NCBI GenBank assembly: GCA_006226495.1
Contig: SBGU01000021.1
Span: 1-64,000 of the forward strand
Reading direction: 5' to 3'
DNA: 64,000 nucleotides
From: Alphaproteobacteria bacterium
GTDB lineage: Bacteria > Pseudomonadota > Alphaproteobacteria > Sphingomonadales > Kordiimonadaceae
The translations under genes and the position numbers were made by a program. This document shows positions 18,750 to 27,961 of the stretch, in pieces; the first letter of the stretch is position 1, and the number at the start of each line of letters is the position of its first letter. A model generated the notes under the pieces. The model was not told the DNA's origin and made no database searches. It worked only from the letters and a program-made list of their open reading frames with translations.

Positions 18750-19847
18750 CTATCGCGGGGTCAGTGATACAGGGCAATATCTGTAGAATGACAGCATATC
18801 AAAACTGAATTGCTCCACGGGCTGCATGACAGGGCCGACCTCGAACGTGTCCAGCAGATATTTCAGGAAATCCTCGGCTATCCGGTACGTGAGGTTCTTT
18901 CCCAAACAGGCAACGGCACCCACCCCGAACGCAAGGCCCGGCGGCACGCTGCGCCCGGGCACAAAGTCCTCCGGCCGGTCATACCGGCCCGGATCGCGCA
19001 TGGCGGCCTTGACTTCAATACGCTGGCAGACGGGTCTGCCCCCTGCGTCGGGAGACGCGGCACCGGATCGCCACAGGGTCGGAATGCCCGGATAAAGCCT
19101 GAGGCACTCGTCGAGGAAAGCTTTCCGGCTGCCAGTATCCAGCCTCAGCGGCTCCTGCAACTCGGGCCGCCGCGCGAGGCATAACACAGCATCGCACAGC
19201 AAAGTGACGAGAGGAAACAAACCGAGCGTCCACATATTGTAGACCCGCCAGGGATGATCCTGGCGGAAGTCAGGTGCCGTTTCAGCCTCGCGGAAAATTT
19301 CCGCAATCCGGTCTACGGCAGGCCCGCTGAGGTCAATATAGCGACCTGCCACCGTGTCGGCTTCATGGAAACGCTCGAGGCCTGCCCCCGTCACGAGGCG
19401 GTCAAAAACCTCGAGCTTCGCCAACAGCAGTTCCCGGCTCGCCATTTCCGGGATTCCGAGCGGCGCAGCATGAACCAACGCAGCGATAGGCAGGGCGACC
19501 TCGGATGATATGTCGACCATCCTGTTGCTGTGTCCGGGAAGCAGGTTGTGAAGCAGCGCCCCCAGTCCGGCCCTGGTCGCGGTCTGCGAAGCACTGACAA
19601 GGCCGGTCAGGACACGGCGCAGAGGCAGTCTGGCTCGCATGACATCGGCTTCGTCCGCTCCGTCATGATTGCACGGCAAAATCGTTGCGAATTTGACCAG
19701 GTTCACAAGGGGTCGTTCCGCCCTCGTGGAAATTCGGGCCACCAGGTCCAGCAAGGGTCGGTGGGGCAGATTGCTTTCATCTTTCAAACTCTTTACAGCT
19801 TCGGAATAGCTGCAAATCCGCTGTTGCAAAACACCTGAAGAGTTCAT
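18750..19847 (-). CDS. Short cytochrome P450
   Basis: 365 residues, 30-50 shorter than usual bacterial P450s. The K-helix ExxR is ECLRLYPGIPTLWR (E247, R250). The haem loop is LAFGVGAVACLGKNLTYRIA with C314 as thiolate ligand. The region where the I-helix AGxDT motif should be reads LGLFPLVTLLCDAVL, lacking the usual acid-alcohol pair, so oxygen activation may be atypical. No ferredoxin or reductase gene is adjacent. It is divergent from the acyl-AMP ligase, and the 167-bp gap should hold both promoters. It could hydroxylate the acyl chain loaded by that ligase. Confidence 0.8.
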   Translation of the reverse strand: MNSSGVLQQRICSYSEAVKSLKDESNLPHRPLLDLVARISTRAERPLVNLVKFATILPCNHDGADEADVMRARLPLRRVLTGLVSASQTATRAGLGALLHNLLPGHSNRMVDISSEVALPIAALVHAAPLGIPEMASRELLLAKLEVFDRLVTGAGLERFHEADTVAGRYIDLSGPAVDRIAEIFREAETAPDFRQDHPWRVYNMWTLGLFPLVTLLCDAVLCLARRPELQEPLRLDTGSRKAFLDECLRLYPGIPTLWRSGAASPDAGGRPVCQRIEVKAAMRDPGRYDRPEDFVPGRSVPPGLAFGVGAVACLGKNLTYRIAEDFLKYLLDTFEVGPVMQPVEQFSFDMLSFYRYCPVSLTPR

Positions 19848-20014
19848 GAGAGATGACTTCCGCTTCGAAAATATAGAGGGCCCAGATCAAATTTATTTTA
19901 ATCAGCCGTTGATATTGAAAGCCAGTTTTTTAGGTTCTAGTCTATGTTGGCAAACACCCGCCGTCAGGTCCGTGATCCGGCCATCCTGCAGAGACGCAAC
20001 CTAGTGAGCGCCAA

Positions 20015-21739
20015 ATGACTTTTACTCCATCCCGGACCGGAAGGCTGCCTTTTCTGCATCGGTTGTTTGACCTGATGGCTACCAATGACGACAGGCTGGC
20101 GGTTTGCAATCTTGACAGCCGGTTTCAGCTCAATCCGGCACCTGCCGCAAACCTGACCTATGGCATGCTGGCAAGGCAATCCCTGGCTTACGCCCGGACA
20201 TTGGGCAGCAGGGCAGAACCCGGCAGCATTGTCTTGCTGGCCGAACAGGACCATACCGCCTTTGCCGTCAGCTTGATCGCCTGCTGGATTGCCGGCGTGA
20301 TCCCCGCTCCCTGCCCGGCACCGGACAGCGATATGCATCGGGCACGCCTTGAAGGCATCATTGACGCGACCAAGCCGTCCCTGGTTCTGTCGGGGGCTGA
20401 TTTCCACACCTGGTTCAGCACTGTCGAAACCCTGAACCATCAGGCAGGCACGGAAAGTGTCAGCCCGGAAATTTCCCTGAAGGCTGGCCTCGAAGCTGCC
20501 CTGGATATAGCTGGTCCCGGGGCATCCGAGCTGGCGGTGGTCCAGTTTTCATCCGGGTCGGTGTCAGACCCGAAAGGCATCGCCATTTCTTTTGACAATA
20601 TCCAGTGTGCTGTCGGGGAAATCATTCTTGGTGCCATCAACACAAGGGAACGGGTGACCCTTGTTAACTGGTTGCCGCTCTTTCACGACATGGGCCTCTT
20701 TGGTTCCCTGATGACGCCATTGCTGAGCGGTGGAACCTGTTATGGTGCCGCGCCCAAGTGTTTTGTCCAAAGGCCTCAGGCCTGGCTGGCGGCGATGGCC
20801 CGGTTTAAGGCAACCGCCGCGACCCTGCCAAACTTCGGCGTTGAGGTTGTTAACCGCAAGCTAAGTGGCATCGAAATACCGGAACTTGATCTGAGCGCCC
20901 TTACCGACATCTTTTGTGGCGCCGAGCCCTTGTCCGCGACCAGCATGTCTAGTTTCATTTCGAACCTGGCACCTTATGGGCTGCGCGATGACGCCTTCAG
21001 GCCCTGTTATGGCTTGGCGGAAGGCACCCTTATGGTCAGCATTTCACAAAGCGGCCACGCGCCCTCGACGATGCCGGCGGCCACGGCGCGGGCACTCGGG
21101 CTCAGGATGCCGGTCGTCAACTGCGGGTTTCCTGCCGCCCCCGGACGTGTAAAAATACTACGCCCTGACCCCGACACAGGGCTGGCTGACGCGGGCCAGG
21201 GCGAAATCTGTATTGCCGGAAACCACGTTTCGCGCGGTTTCGTAGGCCCTGACGGTCCGGGAAACCTGGTGTCCTATGCAACGATCAGGGACAGCGACGG
21301 GGTTGAATATGTCAGGACACGCGACATCGGATACCTGGACAATACCGGCCTTTTTGTTCTGGACCGACTGTCAAACATGATCAGCGTCAAGGCGCAGAAT
21401 ATCAGCCTGTCAGATATTGAAAGAACCATGGAGCACTGGTTCGGGCGCGAAGTTCAAGCGTCCAAGCCCGCCAACAGGCGGTCGGTTTCATGTATGGTCA
21501 TCAATTTTGGCGACCGTGCGGCTTCGGACCTGCTGCTGGTGGCCGAGGGGCTGGCCAGAGGCGTGACGCCCGCGGAAAAAGAGAAGCTTCAAATAGGCGC
21601 GGAACGTTACCTTGCTGGATATTTCGGGATACGGATTCCGGTTGACCTTGACACCACGAAACCACTGCCACGGACATCGAGCGGAAAACTGCAGCGGGCC
21701 AAAGCGGGCCTCTGGTACCAGACGGCAAAAGCTATTTAA
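20015..21739 (+). CDS. Fatty acyl-AMP ligase-like adenylate-forming enzyme
   Basis: 574 residues. The phosphate loop is VVQFSSGSVSDPKGIAISF (S/T-rich, Lys present). VNWLPLFHDMGLFGSLMTPLL and FRPCYGLAEGTLMVS are typical of the FAAL branch of acyl-activating enzymes. The adenylate motif is YVRTRDIGYLDNTGLFVLDR, and the C-terminal catalytic lysine lies in LPRTSSGKLQRAKA. FAALs make acyl-AMP and hand the acyl group to an ACP. The gene for a free-standing ACP follows only 15 bp later, so the pair supplies an activated fatty acid to the pathway. Confidence 0.88.
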   Translation: MTFTPSRTGRLPFLHRLFDLMATNDDRLAVCNLDSRFQLNPAPAANLTYGMLARQSLAYARTLGSRAEPGSIVLLAEQDHTAFAVSLIACWIAGVIPAPCPAPDSDMHRARLEGIIDATKPSLVLSGADFHTWFSTVETLNHQAGTESVSPEISLKAGLEAALDIAGPGASELAVVQFSSGSVSDPKGIAISFDNIQCAVGEIILGAINTRERVTLVNWLPLFHDMGLFGSLMTPLLSGGTCYGAAPKCFVQRPQAWLAAMARFKATAATLPNFGVEVVNRKLSGIEIPELDLSALTDIFCGAEPLSATSMSSFISNLAPYGLRDDAFRPCYGLAEGTLMVSISQSGHAPSTMPAATARALGLRMPVVNCGFPAAPGRVKILRPDPDTGLADAGQGEICIAGNHVSRGFVGPDGPGNLVSYATIRDSDGVEYVRTRDIGYLDNTGLFVLDRLSNMISVKAQNISLSDIERTMEHWFGREVQASKPANRRSVSCMVINFGDRAASDLLLVAEGLARGVTPAEKEKLQIGAERYLAGYFGIRIPVDLDTTKPLPRTSSGKLQRAKAGLWYQTAKAI

Positions 21740-21754
21740 CTTAGGACCTATTGA

Positions 21755-22009
21755 ATGGGATATTCTCAGGCGGAAATTGAAGACTGGATCAAAAAATACA
21801 TCCAGTCGGTTCTGGAAACCAACTCGACGGCTCTGCCGGTCGACTGCGAATGGACAGATTTGGGTGTCGATTCAGTTGAACTGGTCATTATGGCCGGCGT
21901 GATCGAGGATGATTTCGACATTGCCGTCGACCCTCACCTTCTCGTCGACTATCCGACCATCAGGGATTTTTCCCGCCATCTTGCCACCATGCTCAACCGG
22001 CGGACCTGA
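21755..22009 (+). CDS. Acyl carrier protein
   Basis: 84 residues, four-helix ACP size. The phosphopantetheine attachment motif is DLGVDSVELVIMAGVIEDDF (Ser40). It lies between the acyl-AMP ligase gene and a glycosyltransferase gene that starts one base after its stop, so all three form an operon. It probably carries the fatty acyl group activated by the upstream ligase. Confidence 0.9.
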   Translation: MGYSQAEIEDWIKKYIQSVLETNSTALPVDCEWTDLGVDSVELVIMAGVIEDDFDIAVDPHLLVDYPTIRDFSRHLATMLNRRT

Positions 22010-22010
22010 G

Positions 22011-22883
22011 ATGCCGGTCAACACCGCAAGCCGCCCGCGCGTCAGTGTTGTGGTGATTTCCTTCAATATGGCGCGCGAGTTGCCACGCACGATCCATAGC
22101 CTCTCGGCCGGATATCAGTTGGGCATTGCCCCTGCCGACCTGGAGATCATATCCCTCGACAACGGGTCGACGGAAGAACCCGCAAAGTTGCCGTCCATAC
22201 CCGGCCTGGTCCACCTTCAGCTTGACCAGCCGCCGCCATCCCCGTCCTTTGCCATAAATGAAGGGCTGAAGCGTGCGCGCGGCGACCTGATCGGGGTCTG
22301 GATAGATGGGGCGCGCATTGCTTCGCCCGGCATCATTGCCGGCGCCCTGCATGCTGCCAAGCTCTCTGAAAACCCGATCATCACCACGCCCAATTACCAG
22401 CTTGGAAGGGGTCATCATGCCGCCCGGAATGCCCTGGCCTATTCCCGCGAGGAAGAGGACGAATTGTTGCAAGGCATTTCCTGGCCAAGCGACGGTTACA
22501 GGCTTTTTGACATTGCCCGGTCCGAGATGCGGTCCCCTGACGGCCCTTTTATTGAAAGCAACGGTATTTTCCTGAAGAAGGCGGCCTGGACCGAGCTCGG
22601 CGGCTATGACATGGCCTTCGACGAGCCAGGCGGTGGATACGCAAATCCCGACCTGTTGCGCCGCGCACTTGATCTCCCCGGCGCAGAACTGGTGAGGCTG
22701 GTGGAAGAAGGCACCTTCCACCAATGCCATGGCGGGGTTAGCACCAGCACGGAAGAAGGCCTTATCGCCTTTTTGAAGCGGGGAGGCGCCAAATACAGGC
22801 GCCTGCGCGGCAGACCCGCCAGCTTCGTTCGACAGGTCGGAACACTTTTGCGAAAGCGTGACTATCTCGCCGATATCGCCTGA
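22011..22883 (+). CDS. Family 2 glycosyltransferase
   Basis: 290 residues from the ATG one base after the ACP stop. The GT-A fold shows VSVVVISFNMARELPRTIHSL, LEIISLDNGSTEEP, and a metal-binding-site region in LIGVWIDGARIASPG, where the usual DxD is IDGAR (one Asp). EGTFHQCHGG near the C-terminus resembles the active-site HxHG element of processive and chain-extending GT2 enzymes. No membrane helices. The 3' end overlaps the convergent TPR gene by 22 bp. Confidence 0.85.
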   Translation: MPVNTASRPRVSVVVISFNMARELPRTIHSLSAGYQLGIAPADLEIISLDNGSTEEPAKLPSIPGLVHLQLDQPPPSPSFAINEGLKRARGDLIGVWIDGARIASPGIIAGALHAAKLSENPIITTPNYQLGRGHHAARNALAYSREEEDELLQGISWPSDGYRLFDIARSEMRSPDGPFIESNGIFLKKAAWTELGGYDMAFDEPGGGYANPDLLRRALDLPGAELVRLVEEGTFHQCHGGVSTSTEEGLIAFLKRGGAKYRRLRGRPASFVRQVGTLLRKRDYLADIA

Positions 22884-24574
22884 TCCTCCGTCGCCTGATC
22901 GTCTGCGACAGCGCGAAAAACAGCCTGCAGTTTCCCGTCCGCATAAAGATGATTCAGGACCAGATGGTCTGCGATACCTTCAATAAAAACCGACCTGGCA
23001 TTGTCGAACCCGTCCAACAGGGCCGCTTGCGACACGTCCCGCCCGTATTCCGAGCCAAGATAGTTTATCAATTCAACGCCTGGTGTCTTTTGCAGCAGGT
23101 CCACGATGCGAATGCCCTGGTTTCTGCCGTAGCGGGTGGCAAGAACCCTTAGAAATTCGGGGTTCCAGAGCGACCGTTTGGTATCCGAATAATAGGTCTC
23201 GGGATCAACGATCGATCCGAAACCCAACACTTTCGGGACCTCCAGAATGCGCGCCATTTCGAGCGCGATACCGACGCGGGTCGAGACCCCCACCACCATG
23301 GCAGCGTTGGCCAGACTGGTGCCCAGGCATTCTTCGATACCAGTGCGATGCTGTGCCAACATGGCCCGAATCGCGCGGTCGCTTTCGACGGTAGAATGCA
23401 CATCGAAATAGACAACCGTATAACCCAGGTCCTGCAGCGCGGCGTCCAGGATATTTTGGGGCAGAAGGGAAGCCTTGAGACCCGAAACCCACAGGACGAT
23501 CGGACGCCCCTTTTCCCCCAGTCTGGCATGAATATCGTTGCCGAACGGTATGGCCGGGCGCTCGTCATTTTTCCAGGCCTCGACCGGCTTGCGCGCGAGA
23601 ATCCTGCGGATAGGTCCCGCCATTCCCTCAATCGCTGCCGGCAACTTCTGCTCCAGCAGTTTTACCGCGGTGCCGATCTCGCCGTTGAACAGATGCGCAA
23701 CAGCAGTATAAAACACCAACGGCGGTCGCATCGCGGCAGGTATCGCGTTCAGAAGCCGCACCACTTCCGCCCGCTGTTCATCGGTCATGAAGACCCGCAC
23801 AGCATGGTCCATCAGCCTGTAATCCAGCTTGCCGGCTTTAAGGGCTTCTATCGTATGGGCTATGGCAAGATCCGTCAGGCCGAGCCGACGCAGCAGTGCA
23901 ATCAGCCGCCCCAGATGAAGAAGGCGCAGTTCCGGTTTTGCCAGCAGGGCCTTGGCAAGACCCAAGGCCTGCTCGGTTTCTCCTCTTACATAGTGAAGCT
24001 CTGCCAGGATCACCTGCGCTTCCTCGGTCGCATCTCCCGCCGCCTGCATAAGCAGCAAGGTTTCAAACGCTTCTTCAACCTGCTCCGCTTCGGCAAGGGC
24101 GACAGCAAGACGCACCCGATATTTCGGGCAGGCAGAGTGCCCGGCAACAAGCCTGAGAAAAGCAATGCCGCCATCCAGGCGCGCGCGAATGACCGCATCA
24201 AAGAAGTTCCGCTCTTCAGCATCGGGCAATCCGGCCCCGACCACCGCGACGACAAGCCTGGACAGATGTTCCGACGCGGCAGCAGCATTGAAAAAAGCAG
24301 GCTTTGTGTTCAGCATCTCGGCCACACGCGGCGCGGCCCAGCGAACAGCCGATGGCGTTTGCGAAAGATCAGCCAACAGCGTGATCGCATCGTCAAACTC
24401 GTCGCACGCGACATGCAGATCGGCTTTCGTCAGCATCAGCCCGACGGAATGGGGGGAAATGCCCAGGGCACCAATGACGCCCGCCCGCGCAAGGTCGAAA
24501 TCGCCGTTCTCTATCTGTCGCTGGATCACCGCGCGATCAAATGAAATCGTCTTGTCGTCCACTTGCGTCCCCAT
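22862..24574 (-). CDS. TPR-repeat protein with C-terminal glycosyltransferase-like domain, unknown
   Basis: 570 residues. The N-terminal two thirds is helical with TPR-like periodicity (FDLARAGVIGALGISPHSVGLMLTKADLHV, EEAQVILAELHYVRGETEQALGLAKALL and others). The C-terminal third is alpha/beta (RPIVLWVSGLKASLLPQNIL, LGYTVVYFDVHSTV, AAMVVGVSTRVGIALEMARIL). The latter could be a degenerate GT-B or hydrolase fold. I do not recognise the family. It is convergent with the GT2 gene and divergent from the duplicated methyltransferase gene. Confidence 0.5.
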   Translation of the reverse strand: MGTQVDDKTISFDRAVIQRQIENGDFDLARAGVIGALGISPHSVGLMLTKADLHVACDEFDDAITLLADLSQTPSAVRWAAPRVAEMLNTKPAFFNAAAASEHLSRLVVAVVGAGLPDAEERNFFDAVIRARLDGGIAFLRLVAGHSACPKYRVRLAVALAEAEQVEEAFETLLLMQAAGDATEEAQVILAELHYVRGETEQALGLAKALLAKPELRLLHLGRLIALLRRLGLTDLAIAHTIEALKAGKLDYRLMDHAVRVFMTDEQRAEVVRLLNAIPAAMRPPLVFYTAVAHLFNGEIGTAVKLLEQKLPAAIEGMAGPIRRILARKPVEAWKNDERPAIPFGNDIHARLGEKGRPIVLWVSGLKASLLPQNILDAALQDLGYTVVYFDVHSTVESDRAIRAMLAQHRTGIEECLGTSLANAAMVVGVSTRVGIALEMARILEVPKVLGFGSIVDPETYYSDTKRSLWNPEFLRVLATRYGRNQGIRIVDLLQKTPGVELINYLGSEYGRDVSQAALLDGFDNARSVFIEGIADHLVLNHLYADGKLQAVFRAVADDQATEDQAISAR

Positions 24575-24757
24575 CTCTGAAAATCCCGTTGGCCTTGTAT
24601 GGTTTTATGCTTAACCTGTTATGGTATGGGCCTAATCCATAATCGCCCCATCACGGAATTTCTAACTCTTAGTCGCTTTATTCCACAAAGGATACTCCAT
24701 CGTGCCGTTCAAGAAGCAGCAGGCAGCGCAGAATCTCATCACGACGGAGTCAGGCCG

Positions 24758-26209
24758 ATGACGCGGGTCAGCGCCAAAAGGCGCATGCAGTATCGCTATT
24801 CGGCCGTCAACCAAGGCATGCGGAACCTGTTGCGGGACAATCCCTGGCCGGATTTCGACTATGGGTCCATTGAGCCCTTCGTCCTGCCGCTCGGCAGCAG
24901 CCGGGCCGCAGGCATCGACCTTATCCTGGCGGCTATCGCGGACCATAACGTGGTCACAATGGTGGAAATCGGGGTCTTTGTCGGTGGCAGGTCCCGCCGG
25001 TGGCTGGACAGCCAGGAAGACCTGGTCGTCATCGGCGTCGATATGTGGGATTACGACTGGGACGACTATGTGGCGGAAGCGGCAAAATTTCCGACCGGAT
25101 CGTGGGGAATTTCCGACCTGTCAGACACCGAGATCAAGGAGATCGGCGGGCACCTCAGGCAGCACGGCAATTTCCGCGTCTGCATGAATAACCTCGATGC
25201 CTACAGGGACCGGTTTTTCCCGGTCCGGCGCATCGCCTCCGAAGCGCTGACCAACCTGAAGGACCGGCATATTGCAGTGGACCTGATCTATGTCGATGGT
25301 TTCCGGCGCAGCACCGACCTTGAAAAGGCGCACGAGCTGTTTCCCGATGCCATCCTGTGCGGTGAAAACTGGCAGTGGCCGGACAGCGAAGGCAGGCTGG
25401 CGATGCAGGAGATCGTCAAGACCTTTGCTGCCGTCAATGGCCTTGAGGTGGAAACCAGCGAACAGGTGTGGGTTCTGCGCAAGCCGACCGCCAAGGCAGA
25501 CCTGAACCTCACGACCGCCGCCAACCAGGGGCTCACAAATTTGCGGCGGGACAATCCCTGGCCGGAATTTGACCATGGCACGATCAAGCCCTTCCATCTC
25601 TCGCTCGATGGCAACGGCCAGGCCGGGCGCGAGATCATCGAAAAAATCCTCATCGACAAAGACATAAAAACGATGGTGGAAGTCGGTGTTTTCCTTGGCG
25701 GCTCGGCCCGCCAATGGCTGAAATGCAAGAAAGACCTGCTCGTCATCGGTGTCGACCCCTGGAATCACAACTGGGCCGATTATCTGGCGGACGCATCGAA
25801 GGACCCGGTCCAGTCGCGCAGTTTTTCCGCTTTCACGGAAACAGAGGTTGCGGAAATCGTCACGAACATCCGCGACCATGGCAATTTTCAGGTGGCCCTG
25901 AACAACATGCGGGAATTTCAGGATCGGTTCGTCCCGGTCCGGCGCTTTTCGCCAGAGGCCCTTGTCTATCTGAAGGCACGGCAGATTGATGTAGAGCTGA
26001 TCTATATCGATGCCTTCAAACGCAGCCTTGATCTTGAAAAGGCCTATGAACTGTACCCCGATGCCATCTTGTGCGGTGACGACTGGCTTTGGCCGGACGC
26101 GAACGGCAAGCTGGTCATGCAGGATATTGTAAAGGCGTTCGCCGCCGCCCACGGTTTCGAGGTGGAAAGCAAACGCCAAAGCTGGGTTTTGCACAAACCG
26201 GCGGCCTGA
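24758..26209 (+). CDS. Internally duplicated class I methyltransferase-like protein
   Basis: 483 residues from the ATG at 24758, with GGAG upstream. It consists of two ~235-residue copies of the same domain. Copy 1: VVTMVEIGVFVGGRSRRWLDSQEDLVVIGVD, then VDLIYVDGFRRSTDLEKAHELFPDAILCGENW. Copy 2: IKTMVEVGVFLGGSARQWLKCKKDLLVIGVD, then VELIYIDAFKRSLDLEKAYELYPDAILCGDDW. This resembles the Methyltransf_24/CmcI-like group. Both halves keep the acidic residues expected for SAM and metal binding, so both may be active. DNA similarity between the halves is still evident, for example GGGACAATCCCTGGCCGGA in both, so the duplication may be fairly recent. Confidence 0.72.
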   Translation: MTRVSAKRRMQYRYSAVNQGMRNLLRDNPWPDFDYGSIEPFVLPLGSSRAAGIDLILAAIADHNVVTMVEIGVFVGGRSRRWLDSQEDLVVIGVDMWDYDWDDYVAEAAKFPTGSWGISDLSDTEIKEIGGHLRQHGNFRVCMNNLDAYRDRFFPVRRIASEALTNLKDRHIAVDLIYVDGFRRSTDLEKAHELFPDAILCGENWQWPDSEGRLAMQEIVKTFAAVNGLEVETSEQVWVLRKPTAKADLNLTTAANQGLTNLRRDNPWPEFDHGTIKPFHLSLDGNGQAGREIIEKILIDKDIKTMVEVGVFLGGSARQWLKCKKDLLVIGVDPWNHNWADYLADASKDPVQSRSFSAFTETEVAEIVTNIRDHGNFQVALNNMREFQDRFVPVRRFSPEALVYLKARQIDVELIYIDAFKRSLDLEKAYELYPDAILCGDDWLWPDANGKLVMQDIVKAFAAAHGFEVESKRQSWVLHKPAA

Positions 26210-26260
26210 TGGCGGCGATGAAATCGGGGTACGGACCGGCTCTTGGACAAAGCGAAACAG

Positions 26261-27121
26261 ATGAATGGCATGAATGAACCGGGAAATCAGGAGGCCAAAC
26301 GCGCCGCGCGTGACATGCAGACGCGAGGGTACAGCTTTCCTGTCCGGCTCCTGAGCGCGCAGCGGGCCGGTGAACTGGCCGCCATGCTGTCCGCGACCGG
26401 GCCGGAACAGAGGCCAATGACATCCCTGCAGAAACGCAACCCGCACTTCCTGTTCCAGCCCTTCTGGGACCTGGTTACCGCCCCTGAAATCGCTGAGCTG
26501 GTCCGGCACATTCTCGGGCCCGACGCGATCTGTTTCGCCACCAGCATCATTGACAAGCCAGCGGACCGGACCAGCCATGTTGCATGGCATCAGGACGCAA
26601 CCTACTGGGGGATGGCAGGCCGGCAGGCCATCACCATCTGGCTCGCGCTCACGGAAAGCACGGTCGAAAATGGTGCCGTGCGGGTGGTGCCGGGACGCCA
26701 AGGCACCCTGCTGGACCATGAAACCTGCCGGAATGCCCACAATATGCTGGGCCTGAATGAAGAACTGGCGACAACCCCGGATGAAACGAGGGCGGTCGAT
26801 ATGGTGCTATTGCCCGGCGAAGCCTCGATCCATGACAGCCTGACGATCCATGGATCTTTGCCCAACCGGTCGGCCACACAGCGCACCGGATTTTCGATGC
26901 GTTTCGTCAGCGCCGGACGCCATGATGCGGGTGCCATGCTGGAGGGGCTGATCTGCGCCCCTTGTGTCGGCACCAATGGAACCGCCGCCACGCTTGCACC
27001 CGCTCCGGATTGCCAGACCCCGGATGATGCAAAAGCAAACCACCGCGAAAGTGTGCGCCGGCTCGGTCTCCATCTTGCCCGCAGCAAACAGGTTTATCAC
27101 AGGGAAAGGCGGGCAGGCTGA
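26261..27121 (+). CDS. PhyH-family Fe(II)/2-oxoglutarate dioxygenase, first copy
   Basis: 286 residues from ATG 26261 (26270 also possible). The double-stranded beta-helix iron ligands are visible: WHQDATYWGM (HxD) and HDSLTIHGSLPNRSATQRTGFSMRFV, with the distal His and an Arg for 2-oxoglutarate. Such enzymes hydroxylate or desaturate unactivated carbons in natural-product pathways. It is followed directly by a second PhyH gene starting at its own last base, so the two are co-expressed. Confidence 0.85.
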   Translation: MNGMNEPGNQEAKRAARDMQTRGYSFPVRLLSAQRAGELAAMLSATGPEQRPMTSLQKRNPHFLFQPFWDLVTAPEIAELVRHILGPDAICFATSIIDKPADRTSHVAWHQDATYWGMAGRQAITIWLALTESTVENGAVRVVPGRQGTLLDHETCRNAHNMLGLNEELATTPDETRAVDMVLLPGEASIHDSLTIHGSLPNRSATQRTGFSMRFVSAGRHDAGAMLEGLICAPCVGTNGTAATLAPAPDCQTPDDAKANHRESVRRLGLHLARSKQVYHRERRAG

Positions 27122-27936
27122 TGCCAGCATCCGGAAAGCATGACATACCGGCCGGCACCATGCCGGAATTCTACCGTGAAAACGGCTATGCCGCCCCGCA
27201 TCCCGTGCTGGATGCGCGGGAGGTGGAAACTGCGCTTGCCGATTTCGCCGCCCTCGAGGCCCGGTCCCACGGCCGGATCAAACCCCTGTGGAACCTTAAG
27301 ATCCATCTTCTGGTGCCCTGGATATGGGATCTGGTGCATGACGAACGCATCGTTGGCCCGGTGCGGGCGGTGCTTGGCGACAATCTTCTGTGCTGGGGTG
27401 CAGGCTTTTTTGTCAAATCGCCGGGCGACCAGCAGTTTGTTTCCATGCATCAGGATGTGTATTACTGGAACCTGACCGAGCCAAAGGGCCTGACCGCGTG
27501 GCTGGCCTTGACCCCGTCCCACCCGGAGAATGGCTGCCTGGAGGTGGTGCCTGGCAGCCATATGTCGCTTTTGCCTCATACCAACAGGCGGCAGTCTGAC
27601 AATATGTTGCCCGCCGGCGAACATGTCGCACGGTCCGATGCGCAGGCATCATCGGTGCCCATCGCCCTCAATGCAGGGGAAATGAGCCTGCACCACTGCC
27701 AGCTTATCCATGGTTCGCAGCCCGCCAAAGGCGGTGGCCGCAGAATCGGCCTGACAATCCGCTATATCGATGCAGCCGTCGCGCAAACCGGCCCCCAAAA
27801 GGGCAGCGCAACCCTGGTCAGCGGCCTGGATCGGGGGACCTTTGACCTGGAACACGGCCCCAGGGGCCTTCTGGACCCTGACGATATCCGGGCTTACACA
27901 GAGCTGTCCCGCCGCTTTTTCAAGGTCGCCTTCTAG
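27121..27936 (+). CDS. PhyH-family dioxygenase, second copy
   Basis: 271 residues. The start overlaps the stop of the first PhyH gene (TGATG). Iron ligands: SMHQDVYYWN (HxD) and LHHCQLIHGSQPAKGGGRRIGLTIRYI (distal His, Arg). Sequence identity with the first copy is low, so the pair is not a recent duplication; each probably acts at a different position of the product. Typical length for the family. Confidence 0.86.
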   Translation: MPASGKHDIPAGTMPEFYRENGYAAPHPVLDAREVETALADFAALEARSHGRIKPLWNLKIHLLVPWIWDLVHDERIVGPVRAVLGDNLLCWGAGFFVKSPGDQQFVSMHQDVYYWNLTEPKGLTAWLALTPSHPENGCLEVVPGSHMSLLPHTNRRQSDNMLPAGEHVARSDAQASSVPIALNAGEMSLHHCQLIHGSQPAKGGGRRIGLTIRYIDAAVAQTGPQKGSATLVSGLDRGTFDLEHGPRGLLDPDDIRAYTELSRRFFKVAF

Positions 27937-27961
27937 TCGACCGGGACCTGCCGGCCCTGTC

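Noticed and set aside
23348-24544. A 398-codon rightward frame inside the TPR gene
   Set aside because: Antisense to the TPR repeats; no domain and no ribosome-binding site. The TPR frame is longer and shows repeat periodicity.
25121-26740. A 539-codon leftward frame over the duplicated methyltransferase and PhyH gene
   Set aside because: It spans two genes with strong family motifs on the other strand and shows no domain or start signal of its own.
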